Below are positions 1-7,367 of a stretch of 28,000 nucleotides of DNA, piece after piece; position 1 is the first letter of the stretch, and each line of letters starts with the position of its first letter. Source of the DNA: Spirochaetaceae bacterium (GTDB lineage: Bacteria > Spirochaetota > Spirochaetia > WRBN01). The stretch covers positions 1 through 28,000 of the forward strand of contig JAHHUI010000009.1 in the NCBI GenBank assembly GCA_020024055.1, read 5' to 3'. The notes under the pieces are model-generated. The model made no database searches. It was not told the DNA's origin and worked only from the letters and a program-made list of their open reading frames with translations. The position numbers were made by a program, and so were the translations under genes.

Positions 1-61
1 CAGCGGCTTTGTCGTCGGCATTTTTTCCGGCAGAGACACTGAGGAAATAGAAACTTTCCAT
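1..61 (-). CDS. Unknown protein, N-terminal fragment cut by window edge
   Basis: An ATG at 61 on the minus strand opens a frame that runs off the left edge of the window. Only about 20 residues are visible, beginning MESFYFLSVSAG. A Shine-Dalgarno-like AAGAGGG lies 8-9 nt upstream of the ATG, and the gene follows the gatA stop by 44 nt, so it is probably the third gene of the gatCA transcript. GatB would be the usual partner here, but the visible residues do not resemble the GatB start, which normally reaches a GLEVHVQL-type motif very early. I cannot assign a function. Confidence 0.5.
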   Translation of the reverse strand, partial: MESFYFLSVSAGKNADDKAA

Positions 62-105
62 AAGTCTACCCTCTTATTCATTCTTATCTTTTCAGCAGAT
101 TTCTC

Positions 106-1524
106 TTAAGACTTTTTCAGTCTAAGATACAGCTGCTGGCCTATACCAAGAACTCTGCGGTCGCTGCCACGCGCGCCCGAGAGCTGAAAGCTGACGGGCA
201 GGCCATGCCTTCCTGAAGAGAGGGGCAACGCCAAAGCTGGAACCCCCATTAAATTGGCAAAAACACCCACAAGGTCACTTGAATATGTGTCTTCTTCGCT
301 GGCATCAATTTTTTGTGCTTCGTTAAAGCCGGGCAATAAATATGTACAAAACCCTTCTTTGGCTAATTGCTCACTGCGATCGGCAAGATGCTGGCGAATG
401 CTTAATGCCTTGGCATACCATTGCTGATAATTCTGTTCGGCCAGGAAAAAATTGCCCAGCAGAATGCGCCGCTGCACCTCGTGTCCAAAGCCCGATGTGC
501 GTGTCTGGGCATACAGCCGCTCTATTGTCTTGCCCTGCGCATCAAGGCACATGCCATAGCGCGCACCGTCATAGCGGCTGAGCGAACTGGAAGCCTCGCT
601 GCATGCAGTGACGTAATAAGTATTCAAAAGAATATCTTCCACGTCTAATTCCACATCTTTAAATTCTGCCCCTTCGCTCTTTAATACATCATAAGCCTGT
701 TGAAATGCTTGCTGCACCGCGGGGTGACATCTTTCCAGCAGGCGGCGGAACACAGCCACTTTCAGGCCTTTCAGACTCACTTCTTCATCACAGCTGCAAA
801 AATACTCTTGTGGATCTCGGCTGCTTTCATCCATGATGTCTTTGCCCGAAATCTGTTGATATACATAATCAATATCCAGTGGACAGCGCGCCAAAATGCC
901 CACGGTATCCAAGCTGGGTGCATATTCGGCCACTCCATCGCGGGGAATGGTGCCATAAGTGGGCTTGAAGCCATACACCCCGCAATAGCTCGCCGGCAGG
1001 CGACACGAACCGCCTGTATCTGTTCCAAGGGCAAAGCTGGCCAGCCCGGCAGCCACAGCAACAGCACTGCCACTGCTGCTTCCCCCCGGGAAACGCTGAC
1101 GATCCAAGGGGTTCAGAGTGGGGCCAAATGCACTGTAAAAACCTGAGGCCCCAATGGCAAATTCATCATGATTCAAACGACCCAGATTAATAAATTCTGC
1201 GTTTTGCAGACGCTTGATCACGGTGGCATTATAAGGAGAAACAAAATTTTCAAGTATTTTGCTGGCACATGTCATTTTGCGATCTTTCATCGCGATGTTG
1301 TCTTTAATGGCCCCAGGAATCGCCCATAAAGGATGATCCTGCGGCTGTTGGCCATCCAGCTGAGCAGCACGATCTTTGGCATCTTCAAAAAATTCCAAAT
1401 ATGCATTAAGATCTTTAGATTCTTCATAAGCCTTGACACACTCGCTGACCAGCTGGCTGGGCTTAATTTCTTTCTTTTTCAATAATCCATGTTGTTCTTG
1501 AATTGTTAAATGATTAATGCCCAC
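106..1524 (-). CDS. gatA: Asp-tRNA(Asn)/Glu-tRNA(Gln) amidotransferase subunit A
   Basis: GatA is the glutaminase subunit of the GatCAB complex. It releases ammonia from glutamine, which is used to convert mischarged Glu-tRNA(Gln) or Asp-tRNA(Asn) to the correct aminoacyl-tRNA. The amidase signature is intact: Lys74 in PGAIKDN, the cis-Ser149 in GGSSSGSA and the nucleophile Ser173 in TDTGGSCRLPA. Their spacing (75 and 24 residues) matches characterised GatA enzymes. The start chosen is a GTG with AAGGAG 6 nt upstream, giving 472 residues, a normal length. The frame stays open for 52 more codons upstream, but that stretch is gatC read in another frame. The start overlaps the gatC end by 11 nt, implying translational coupling. 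Confidence 0.96.
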   Translation of the reverse strand: MGINHLTIQEQHGLLKKKEIKPSQLVSECVKAYEESKDLNAYLEFFEDAKDRAAQLDGQQPQDHPLWAIPGAIKDNIAMKDRKMTCASKILENFVSPYNATVIKRLQNAEFINLGRLNHDEFAIGASGFYSAFGPTLNPLDRQRFPGGSSSGSAVAVAAGLASFALGTDTGGSCRLPASYCGVYGFKPTYGTIPRDGVAEYAPSLDTVGILARCPLDIDYVYQQISGKDIMDESSRDPQEYFCSCDEEVSLKGLKVAVFRRLLERCHPAVQQAFQQAYDVLKSEGAEFKDVELDVEDILLNTYYVTACSEASSSLSRYDGARYGMCLDAQGKTIERLYAQTRTSGFGHEVQRRILLGNFFLAEQNYQQWYAKALSIRQHLADRSEQLAKEGFCTYLLPGFNEAQKIDASEEDTYSSDLVGVFANLMGVPALALPLSSGRHGLPVSFQLSGARGSDRRVLGIGQQLYLRLKKS

Positions 1525-1819
1525 TGTGTGCTCCTTCTTTCTGGCTTCCCTTGGGCAGGGCAATAAAACCATCGGCAAAACGCTGGCACATGGCTTTAAT
1601 CTGGGAAAATTCCAATCCCTTTTCCACGCTGTCGGGGCGAAGCTGCACCGTGCGGCCGCTGATGCCATGGGTGCTTTCATTCCACGGAAAATGATTCATA
1701 GAGAAAAAATCTACCCAGTGATTCAGCTCATCCAGCCACATTTGGCACTGATCGTCTTTCAGCTCCAGGCGGCTCTGTGCAAAAAGAGCCCTGAGCATTT
1801 CATCATCAATTTTCAGCAT
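1514..1819 (-). CDS. gatC: Asp-tRNA(Asn)/Glu-tRNA(Gln) amidotransferase subunit C
   Basis: This is the small GatC subunit (101 residues), which holds GatA and GatB together. It has the family layout: an N-terminal helical half (LKIDDEMLRALFAQSRLEL), a middle linker, the conserved LRPD motif (usually LR-D) and a C-terminal F(I/V)ALPK ending. The start is an ATG with GAGG 6 nt upstream. The frame extends 56 codons further, but that part crosses a good promoter and the preceding gene's end. The last 11 nt overlap gatA. A strong promoter lies just upstream at 1836-1864. Sequence identity to GatC is modest by eye, as usual for this subunit, but the position before gatA settles it. Confidence 0.88.
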   Translation of the reverse strand: MLKIDDEMLRALFAQSRLELKDDQCQMWLDELNHWVDFFSMNHFPWNESTHGISGRTVQLRPDSVEKGLEFSQIKAMCQRFADGFIALPKGSQKEGAHSGH

Positions 1820-1835
1820 AAAAACCTCAGCAGGA

Positions 1836-1864
1836 AGTATAACACAACTTCGTAAGGCTATCAA
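1836..1864 (-). promoter_or_regulatory. Predicted sigma-70 promoter of gatCA
   Basis: On the minus strand, TTGATA (1864-1859) is followed by a 17-bp spacer and TATACT (1841-1836), with a TG one base before the -10 (extended -10). The predicted transcription start, near 1829, leaves only about 10 nt of leader, which still contains the GAGG ribosome binding site of gatC. It separates gatCA from the membrane-protein gene ending at 1885. Confidence 0.7.
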
Positions 1865-1884
1865 GCAAGCCTCTTGTTTTAATC

Positions 1885-2712
1885 CTAGTCGGCAAACCAG
1901 CGATATTGGCGGCAAAGATTGTATAAAATCCTGATTGTCAGCACACACAACACCCCAAGGCCGACGAATAATTCCCATGTTTCCCACTGAAGGAAAAGAA
2001 CATTACTGACCACAAAAATAAGAATCGCCGCCAGGAAATCAATCGCCTCGCCCCCTTGCATTTTGGGATTGATCAGCATCAGAAAACGAATCACCACTGT
2101 GAATAGAAAACATGCAATGGTGAAACCGCTGACCAGGCCCATATTGGAAACATGCAGCAGACCGGTCGGGTTCATATAGCTGATATCCAAGCGCAGAAAT
2201 CTGAAAATGACAAAAAACACCACGAAAAGGGCCATTTGCCATTTATTGCTGTATTGCTTAATCATTCCCGCTTCGTGCAGGGTGAAGAACAGCAGCGCAG
2301 ACATACGCATATAATGCCCGAAATAAGAAAGATTGGACACAAAAGTCATATCAGAAAGAAACAGCGCATTGCCATACAAAGGCACCAGAGCCTTGGGTGC
2401 TTCAAAAAGCCAGCCAGCCACAAAAAGCAGCAGATAGAATGCTCCCGGGATATAGCGTTTTCGGCATAAAAACAATAAAAATAAACTGGTGCAAAAAACA
2501 TAAATTTGCAGCAGCAATATGCGCCCTATAAAGGCCATACGGAAAAAACTCATCCATTGAAAGCCTGTTGGAAATATAGATGGATTAGGCTTGATAATAG
2601 CAAAATCGCCTCCCTGGAAAAAAAGATAGAAACAAAGAGCAGCAAATACACAGGTAATGAGAGAGGCCATAAAAACCAAAAGAGGAAAAAGGTTGTAGAA
2701 ACGGATTTTCAT
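1885..2712 (-). CDS. Polytopic membrane protein of unknown function
   Basis: The 275-residue protein is very hydrophobic. I count about eight likely membrane segments, roughly at residues 8-30, 55-82, 88-107, 135-150, 158-173, 187-212, 226-242 and 248-265. There is a polar, proline-containing loop at about 34-52 (KPNPSIFPTGFQW) and a basic C-terminal end. I recognise no family motif. Its ATG overlaps the stop codon of a 41-residue membrane microprotein, so the two are translated in a coupled way and may interact. A glycosyltransferase gene lies upstream on the same strand, so a role in envelope glycan handling is possible but only inferred. Confidence 0.8.
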   Translation of the reverse strand: MKIRFYNLFPLLVFMASLITCVFAALCFYLFFQGGDFAIIKPNPSIFPTGFQWMSFFRMAFIGRILLLQIYVFCTSLFLLFLCRKRYIPGAFYLLLFVAGWLFEAPKALVPLYGNALFLSDMTFVSNLSYFGHYMRMSALLFFTLHEAGMIKQYSNKWQMALFVVFFVIFRFLRLDISYMNPTGLLHVSNMGLVSGFTIACFLFTVVIRFLMLINPKMQGGEAIDFLAAILIFVVSNVLFLQWETWELFVGLGVLCVLTIRILYNLCRQYRWFAD

Positions 2713-2834
2713 AAGATCTTAACAAAAATAGCACTGAGCATAAGCGAGGCGGCAATAACAGCCACCGCAGCCACATAGAAAGCTATCGCCAGAATGAAGT
2801 CTACAGACGATTTTCCACGGATTTTTTTAAACAT
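2709..2834 (-). CDS. 41-residue membrane microprotein coupled to the next gene
   Basis: A short frame starts at an ATG at 2834 with a strong GGAGAGGGG Shine-Dalgarno sequence 3-4 nt upstream. It encodes 41 residues: a basic N-terminus (MFKKIRGKSS) and one long hydrophobic helix of about 28 residues (from VDFILAIAFYVAA onward), ending with VKIL. Its TGA stop overlaps the ATG of the 275-residue membrane protein (ATGA), a typical sign of translational coupling. I recognise no known family. It could be a small subunit or regulator of the larger membrane protein. The ribosome binding site, overlap and topology all argue that it is real despite its size. Confidence 0.72.
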   Translation of the reverse strand: MFKKIRGKSSVDFILAIAFYVAAVAVIAASLMLSAIFVKIL

Positions 2835-2864
2835 TTCCCCTCTCCATGGCCAGATATAAAATAT

Positions 2865-2885
2865 CAAGACTCTATTACAGTCTTG
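2865..2885. repeat. 7-bp perfect inverted repeat, operator or hairpin
   Basis: CAAGACT and AGTCTTG are separated by 7 nt, between the glycosyltransferase stop (2928) and the microprotein start (2834). As RNA on the minus strand it would form a hairpin followed by ATATTTTATA, so it may be a weak terminator or attenuator for the glycosyltransferase. Alternatively it is an operator for the membrane-protein pair. Confidence 0.4.
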
Positions 2886-2927
2886 TATTGTAATCTATGT
2901 GTGCAAACATGTCCAGAGACGAAAGGG

Positions 2928-3887
2928 CTAAAATATTGCTGCACGCTGAGAAATATTAACCTTTTTTGCTTTTCCTTGCAAAAAACGATTGAAATTCCCC
3001 AAAAAAGCAAAGACCCACCTTGCCGATATAGCCACTTCAATATTGAAATGCAGCTTGGGTGAAAGATCTATGTCATTTGTAAACTTGGGATCCTCGGGCG
3101 CATGCTCCATGGGAATGACAAACCATTTCTCGGAAAAATTGTATTTGTGTATGCCGCTGCCGTCGAAGCCAAAATTATTTGCATAAGTATAGCGCGGCCA
3201 GGCACAGACAAGATCATTTTTCATCATATAATAGCTGAAACGAATATCCCAAAGCTCGCTCTCTGGTCGCGAGGCCACCGAGGCGGCACGCAGATGGCCC
3301 CAGCTGAGCACACGGCCTTTTCGGCGCTGCTTCATGTTTGAGAGATATTCTTTCACGCCGGGCATACTCCAGTCTGCCACCAAAAAGCGATCCCTCCATG
3401 TGCCCCAGGCAAAAGCATGAAAAGCATAACTGAAAACCATATCATACGGATATTGCTTGAGGGCAGAGGTCATGCTGCTTTCATGCGTGTATCCAGACAC
3501 CGCAGCCACACGCGCATTGTCACGATAAAAATTTAGAGCTTTATTCATATATGTTAAAAAATTAGGATGTGTCTGCACATCATCTTCCACCCAAATAAAA
3601 GCCTCTGCATGTTCACAGGCATAGCGCCCCGCCGTCATGGCCATTTTAAAGGGACCCAGATTTTCATCCATCTTAATAATTGTCACACTTTTAAAACCGC
3701 TAATTGTTTCTAAATAAGCACGAGTTTCCATCACAGCCTGCTCATCCTGCGCACGGCCGGGTGCATCAGAGAAAATAAATAAATCAGTCTCAGAAGCTAA
3801 TTTGTTTCTCTTCAATGCTTCAACAGTCAAACGTGCATGCTCAGGCCTGTTATAAGTAATTAAACATACAGGATAATAAGTGCTCAT
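2928..3887 (-). CDS. Glycosyltransferase, GT-A fold (GT2/GT13-like)
   Basis: The 319-residue protein probably transfers a sugar from a nucleotide donor to an envelope or exported acceptor. It begins with a typical nucleotide-sugar strand and loop (YYPVCLITYNRPEHARLT), has a DENLGPFKMAM segment, and a metal-binding motif of the DXD type in FIWVEDDVQTHPNFL at about residues 98-112. Further conserved-looking blocks are FAWGTWRDRF and NNFGFDGSGIH. There is no signal peptide or membrane segment, so it acts in the cytosol or at the inner face of the membrane. The start has AGAGGG 6-7 nt upstream. The sequence resembles GlcNAc-transferase-like bacterial proteins more than classical GT2. Donor and acceptor are unknown. 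Confidence 0.82.
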   Translation of the reverse strand: MSTYYPVCLITYNRPEHARLTVEALKRNKLASETDLFIFSDAPGRAQDEQAVMETRAYLETISGFKSVTIIKMDENLGPFKMAMTAGRYACEHAEAFIWVEDDVQTHPNFLTYMNKALNFYRDNARVAAVSGYTHESSMTSALKQYPYDMVFSYAFHAFAWGTWRDRFLVADWSMPGVKEYLSNMKQRRKGRVLSWGHLRAASVASRPESELWDIRFSYYMMKNDLVCAWPRYTYANNFGFDGSGIHKYNFSEKWFVIPMEHAPEDPKFTNDIDLSPKLHFNIEVAISARWVFAFLGNFNRFLQGKAKKVNISQRAAIF

Positions 3888-3909
3888 TGTATCCCTCTCT
3901 CTTTGTTTC

Positions 3910-3929
3910 TATGTATAGAATCATACATA
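3910..3929. repeat. 7-bp inverted repeat upstream of the glycosyltransferase
   Basis: TATGTAT and ATACATA are separated by 6 nt, beginning 23 nt upstream of the glycosyltransferase start codon and overlapping the most promoter-like part of this AT-rich gap (TATACA could be its -10). A dimeric repressor could bind here. No matching site was found elsewhere in the window. Confidence 0.35.
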
Positions 3930-3997
3930 CCCAAAATAAAATCACATATTTAAATAATCGACATTATTACCGATCATAAACAAAAAAAATTATTATG

Positions 3998-4369
3998 TCA
4001 AATATCATTTTCTTTTTGTGTGCGTTTTTTCAAAAGCGCGATCTCTGCTTTGAGTTCATCACGCAAAGAGACAGCCTCTTGGCTTCCGCAGAATACCGCC
4101 ATTTCATAATCATTTAAAGCCTCATCATATTCGCCGCATTCATAATGCACATCGCCACGATTGGCATAGGCCCTGGCATTTTTAGGGTCTAAATCCAAGA
4201 CATGATCAAAACAATCTATGGCCTTTTGAAAAGCGCCGTGCAAAAATGCATTAATACCTAAAGTGAACCAGTCATCACTTGTGCGTGCCTGTGATTCTTC
4301 AATTTCCAGTCTTTCCAGTTCCAGCGCCTCTTGTGTGGAAAAGTCTATCTCATCATCGTGATTTTTCAT
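3998..4369 (-). CDS. Small acidic TPR protein
   Basis: The protein has about 123 residues with an acidic N-terminus (MKNHDDEIDFSTQEALE) and two tetratricopeptide repeats. The first is around WFTLGINAFLHGAFQKAIDCF, the second around ARAYANRGDVHYECGEYDEAL, with the usual DP-NA turn between them. A charged helix ends the protein. TPRs bind partner proteins, so this is probably a soluble scaffold or chaperone-like protein. It is the last gene of the serine operon. The start is uncertain: 4369 has a weak AGAG upstream, while an ATG at 4402 begins 2 nt after the sdaA stop and would suit reinitiation. The frame continues to 4423 inside sdaA. Confidence 0.8.
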   Translation of the reverse strand: MKNHDDEIDFSTQEALELERLEIEESQARTSDDWFTLGINAFLHGAFQKAIDCFDHVLDLDPKNARAYANRGDVHYECGEYDEALNDYEMAVFCGSQEAVSLRDELKAEIALLKKRTQKENDI

Positions 4370-4404
4370 TTTATATCTCTGTTCTTTGCTGCTGGTGTTC
4401 ATGC

Positions 4405-5799
4405 CTATTGGCATGCCGGGCATTTAATCTGCACAGCCAGGCCGCCTTGCGAAGTTTCACGATAGCGCCTGTCCATGTCTTTGCCTGTTTTATACATTGT
4501 TTCTATCACATCATCTAAAGACACCACCGGCGAGCTGTCGCGCTGCATCGCCATGCGCGCTGCCATGACAGCTTTATTTGCGCCAAAAGCATTGCGTTCG
4601 ATACAGGGAATCTGCACCAGGCCGCCCACGGGGTCGCATGTCATGCCAAGATGATGTTCCATCGCAATTTCGGCAGCAGAAAAAATCTGCGGAACAGTGC
4701 CGCCCATCAGGGCACACAAACCCGCTGCAGCCATAGAAGACGAAGCCCCAATCTCTGCCTGGCAGCCTGCCTCTGCACCCGAAATAGAGGCATTCCTACG
4801 ATATAAATACCCGATGGCACAAGCTGTCAGAAGAAATTTTTCTATATCCTCTTTTTCCAGCTCTTTATGATATTTTCCATAATAGGCCAAAACGGCGGGA
4901 ATAATTCCGCATGAGCCATTTGTAGGCGCTGTCACCACGCGATGCCCGGCGGCGCTTTCTTCGTTTACAGCTATGGCAAAAACAGCAAGCCAATCTGACG
5001 AGGTGAAGTCATCCTTGGGGATATTATCATCAGTCAGCCTCTGAAATAAAGACGGGGCCCGTCTTTTTAAATGCAGACCCCCAGGCAAAACCTTGTCTCT
5101 ATTTTTTGCGCTGATGCCTTCCATGATGGCTGCCTGCATCACCTGCCAGATTTCAGCCAGATAAGCACTGATTTCCTCACAAGAAATAAATGCCGAATCC
5201 CTCAGGCGCACAATTTCATCAATGCTCACCTTTTCTTTTTCACACAGCTGCAACAGTTCTTTTGTAGACTGAAAATCATATTCAATCATCATCGGCTGCT
5301 CTTCTTCAGCACACAGCTTATACTGTTCTTTTTCCACAACAAAGCCACCGCCAATGGAAAAATAAGTCTTCTCAAGAATCACATTTTCCTGCGCATCGCT
5401 GGCTGTGATGGTCAAGGCATTTTCATGCTCGCTCAAGAATTCCTTGGAAAAAATAATATCATTCTTTCTGTTAAAAAGAAGATAATGCTTATTATTGAGC
5501 ACCAGCTGGCCCGATGCCTCCACTCGCTGGATAGTCTGTTCAATTTCTGCTGTTGTCACCTTTTCAGGCACCTTGCCAGACAAGCCCAAAATCACAGCCA
5601 CGTCTGTTAAATGCCCCACTCCGGTGAGGGACAAAGAACCGTATAATGTAATTTGCACACGATCCACATCCTGCATTTTGCCACTGGCTTCTAAATCATG
5701 CACAAAGAGAGAACCCATCACCATGGGCCCCACAGTGTGAGAGCTGGAAGGACCCACACCAATTTTTAATAAAGATAAAACAGTCTTTGGCGAGAGCAT
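4405..5799 (-). CDS. sdaA: L-serine dehydratase, single-chain iron-sulfur type
   Basis: This enzyme deaminates L-serine to pyruvate and ammonia using a [4Fe-4S] cluster. The 464-residue length fits the fused alpha-beta form. The N-terminal domain has the conserved IGVGPSSSHTVGPM block at about residues 13-26. The catalytic domain has APTNGSCGIIPAV and the three cluster cysteines Cys346 (AGCQAE), Cys388 (TCDPVGG) and Cys399 (IPCIERN). Their 42- and 11-residue spacing equals that of the Legionella enzyme. The C-terminal tail ends in CPACQ; in the Legionella structure a cysteine at the C-terminus completes the cluster, and Cys460 or Cys463 could do so here. It starts 2 nt after the permease stop with AGGGGG as ribosome binding site, so the genes are tightly coupled. 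Confidence 0.96.
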   Translation of the reverse strand: MLSPKTVLSLLKIGVGPSSSHTVGPMVMGSLFVHDLEASGKMQDVDRVQITLYGSLSLTGVGHLTDVAVILGLSGKVPEKVTTAEIEQTIQRVEASGQLVLNNKHYLLFNRKNDIIFSKEFLSEHENALTITASDAQENVILEKTYFSIGGGFVVEKEQYKLCAEEEQPMMIEYDFQSTKELLQLCEKEKVSIDEIVRLRDSAFISCEEISAYLAEIWQVMQAAIMEGISAKNRDKVLPGGLHLKRRAPSLFQRLTDDNIPKDDFTSSDWLAVFAIAVNEESAAGHRVVTAPTNGSCGIIPAVLAYYGKYHKELEKEDIEKFLLTACAIGYLYRRNASISGAEAGCQAEIGASSSMAAAGLCALMGGTVPQIFSAAEIAMEHHLGMTCDPVGGLVQIPCIERNAFGANKAVMAARMAMQRDSSPVVSLDDVIETMYKTGKDMDRRYRETSQGGLAVQIKCPACQ

Positions 5800-5801
5800 A
5801 G

Positions 5802-7070
5802 CTACCCCCTGAAAAGTTTAAAAATAACGCTGCTGACAGTTAATAAACCCATCACCAGCACCCAAATATTGGCAAAAACATTTTTACGGTATTTCTCCAG
5901 GGCCGGCACTGTGTAAAATGCATAAATTGGCATCACAAAAATAATCAGCGCAATAATGGGCCCGCCCAGGCTTTCCATAAAGTCTAAAATATTAGGATTC
6001 AAAATGGACATAAGAATCATAGAAATATATAAGGCAAAAATGATATAAGCATTAATCTTCTTCACCTGCTGAGGTGTTTTATTTGTCACACGATCGATCA
6101 CGCTGCCACGCAAGGCTTCCACACAGCCAAGCAAATGTGTGAAAAAAGAACTGCCGATGGCGGCAAAAGCCACAAGAGGCCCGATGAATCCAATAAATGC
6201 CGACCCTGTCTTATTGGCAAAGTAGGACAAGATAGGGATATTTTCCATTCTTGCTTCCTGAAGCTGCTCGGGGGTCAGAGATAAAACACAGCTGACAACA
6301 AAAAACATAATGAACAAAACCAAAATATTTGTGGTCTGCAATTCAATCAAATTCACTTTTTTCTGGATAATATCGCGATTTGAGTCTTCAGTATTTAAAT
6401 CCTGCACCATTGGTGAAATGGCAGGAGAATGATTGAAGGCAAAAACCAAAACAGGCAAAGTGAGCCATAAATTAGCAAAAAAATCTTCCCAAGAAGGCAT
6501 CACGCGCACGCTTTGTGCATTCCAGCTGGGAATAAGATAAAAAGAGAATAAAAGCAAGACAACAATCAGCGGATAGACCAAGGCATTGGTCACTTTCAAA
6601 ACAGTTTCACGCCCGCGCACCAAGATGAAAACGACCAAAGTGATTAAGATAAAAGCAATAATAGAGCGAAACCCCAGATGCGTCATGGAAATATTCATAC
6701 CCAGCTGATTAATCATAAAGCTGGCAACTGTATTTGTCAGGCCCACGCCATAAGCCATGCACACCGGCCACAGAAAGAAAAAATACAGCATGGAAACAAA
6801 ACGCCCGAATCTGTTGCCCAGATGATCTTTCATCGCTTCGGTAATATCACTGCCGGCTGACTTGGAAGAGAGAACAAAATATCCCAAAGCACGATGGCCG
6901 AGCCAGATGGTGGGAAAAATAATAATACTCATGACAATAACAGAAAGAAAACCCGACATTCCTGCGCGTATCGGCAAAAACAGCACGCCGGCACCCACGG
7001 CGGTGCCAAAGAGGGCAATGACCCACTGAAAATCTTTTTTTGTAAACTTAAATGCCTGCGTTTTATCCAT
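5802..7070 (-). CDS. sdaC: Serine permease, HAAAP family (SdaC-like)
   Basis: This is an inner-membrane symporter of the hydroxy/aromatic amino acid permease family, near E. coli SdaC in length (422 versus 429 residues). It has about eleven membrane helices. The family-typical first helix is present (WVIALFGTAVGAGVLFLPI), as are ALGYFVLSSK and VFAFNHSPAISPMVQDLN. Because L-serine dehydratase follows 2 nt later, serine is the likely substrate, although threonine cannot be excluded. Two ATGs lie at the start: the one at 7070 has GGGG at a proper 7-nt distance, while the one at 7076 is too close, so 7070 is chosen. The gene heads the sdaC-sdaA-TPR operon. Confidence 0.93.
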   Translation of the reverse strand: MDKTQAFKFTKKDFQWVIALFGTAVGAGVLFLPIRAGMSGFLSVIVMSIIIFPTIWLGHRALGYFVLSSKSAGSDITEAMKDHLGNRFGRFVSMLYFFFLWPVCMAYGVGLTNTVASFMINQLGMNISMTHLGFRSIIAFILITLVVFILVRGRETVLKVTNALVYPLIVVLLLFSFYLIPSWNAQSVRVMPSWEDFFANLWLTLPVLVFAFNHSPAISPMVQDLNTEDSNRDIIQKKVNLIELQTTNILVLFIMFFVVSCVLSLTPEQLQEARMENIPILSYFANKTGSAFIGFIGPLVAFAAIGSSFFTHLLGCVEALRGSVIDRVTNKTPQQVKKINAYIIFALYISMILMSILNPNILDFMESLGGPIIALIIFVMPIYAFYTVPALEKYRKNVFANIWVLVMGLLTVSSVIFKLFRG

Positions 7071-7108
7071 GCGCATACCCCTTTTTCGGACTTCTTAGAT
7101 TATTTTGG

Positions 7109-7150
7109 ATGGTATACTGTCTTTGCCGGGCAGTCAACCCATTTTGTCAA
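7109..7150 (-). promoter_or_regulatory. Possible promoter region of the serine operon
   Basis: On the minus strand, TTGACT (7137-7132) is followed by TACCAT at 17 bp or TATACC at 15 bp. A second TTGACA stands just upstream (7150-7145). The leader to the sdaC start would be about 30-35 nt. Neither -10 is strong, so the exact start point is unsure. Confidence 0.4.
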
Positions 7151-7168
7151 TTTTTTCATATTGCGGCC

Positions 7169-7197
7169 TTGACAGACACGCACTGCATTATTATGAT
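7169..7197 (+). promoter_or_regulatory. Strong sigma-70 promoter of tRNA-Gly
   Basis: A perfect -35 TTGACA, a 17-bp spacer and -10 TATGAT (5 of 6) stand 14 bp before the tRNA 5' end. This places the transcript start around 7204, with only a few nucleotides to be trimmed. It is the best promoter match in the window. Confidence 0.85.
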
Positions 7198-7211
7198 GAT
7201 GTGGGTTTTTC

Positions 7212-7282
7212 GCGGGGGTCGTATAATGGTAATACCTCAGCTTCCCAAGCTGATGCCGGGGGTTCGATTCCCCTCTCCCGCT
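7212..7282 (+). tRNA. tRNA-Gly, anticodon CCC
   Basis: A full cloverleaf of 71 nt can be folded: a 7-bp acceptor stem (GCGGGGG with CTCCCGC, one G-U pair), a 4-bp D stem (GTAT/ATAC), a 5-bp anticodon stem (TCAGC/GCTGA) with loop TTCCCAA, a 4-nt variable loop and a 5-bp T stem with loop TTCGATT. The anticodon at loop positions 34-36 is CCC, reading the GGG glycine codon. The discriminator is T and the CCA end is not encoded. It has its own strong promoter. Confidence 0.96.
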
Positions 7283-7331
7283 GAGTGGAAAATAAAATCT
7301 GCTGTAATTTTTAGTTAATTCTATATGCCTC

Positions 7332-7360
7332 TTGCACTAACTTTTTCCCCATGTTACAAT
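7332..7360 (+). promoter_or_regulatory. Sigma-70 promoter, probably giving a leaderless mRNA
   Basis: TTGCAC, a 17-bp spacer and TACAAT match 5 of 6 bases in each box. Only 7 nt separate the -10 from the ATG at 7368, so the predicted transcript start falls at or next to the A of the start codon. There is no Shine-Dalgarno sequence. Confidence 0.65.
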
Positions 7361-7367
7361 AAAGTGC

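Noticed and set aside
1525..1680. N-terminal extension of gatA by 52 codons
   Set aside because: The extension is gatC in another frame, and a GTG with AAGGAG gives the normal GatA start.
2585..2776. Open frame of 63 codons on the minus strand
   Set aside because: It crosses the coupled 41-residue and 275-residue genes in another frame and has no ribosome binding site.
3982..3989. Run of eight T (minus strand) after the TPR gene as a terminator
   Set aside because: The arms that could form a stem before it pair over only about 5 bp, so a normal terminator is not supported.
5071..5610. Open frame of 179 codons on the plus strand
   Set aside because: It lies wholly antisense to sdaA, has a composition of poor protein character and no ribosome binding site, while sdaA is well supported by its motifs.
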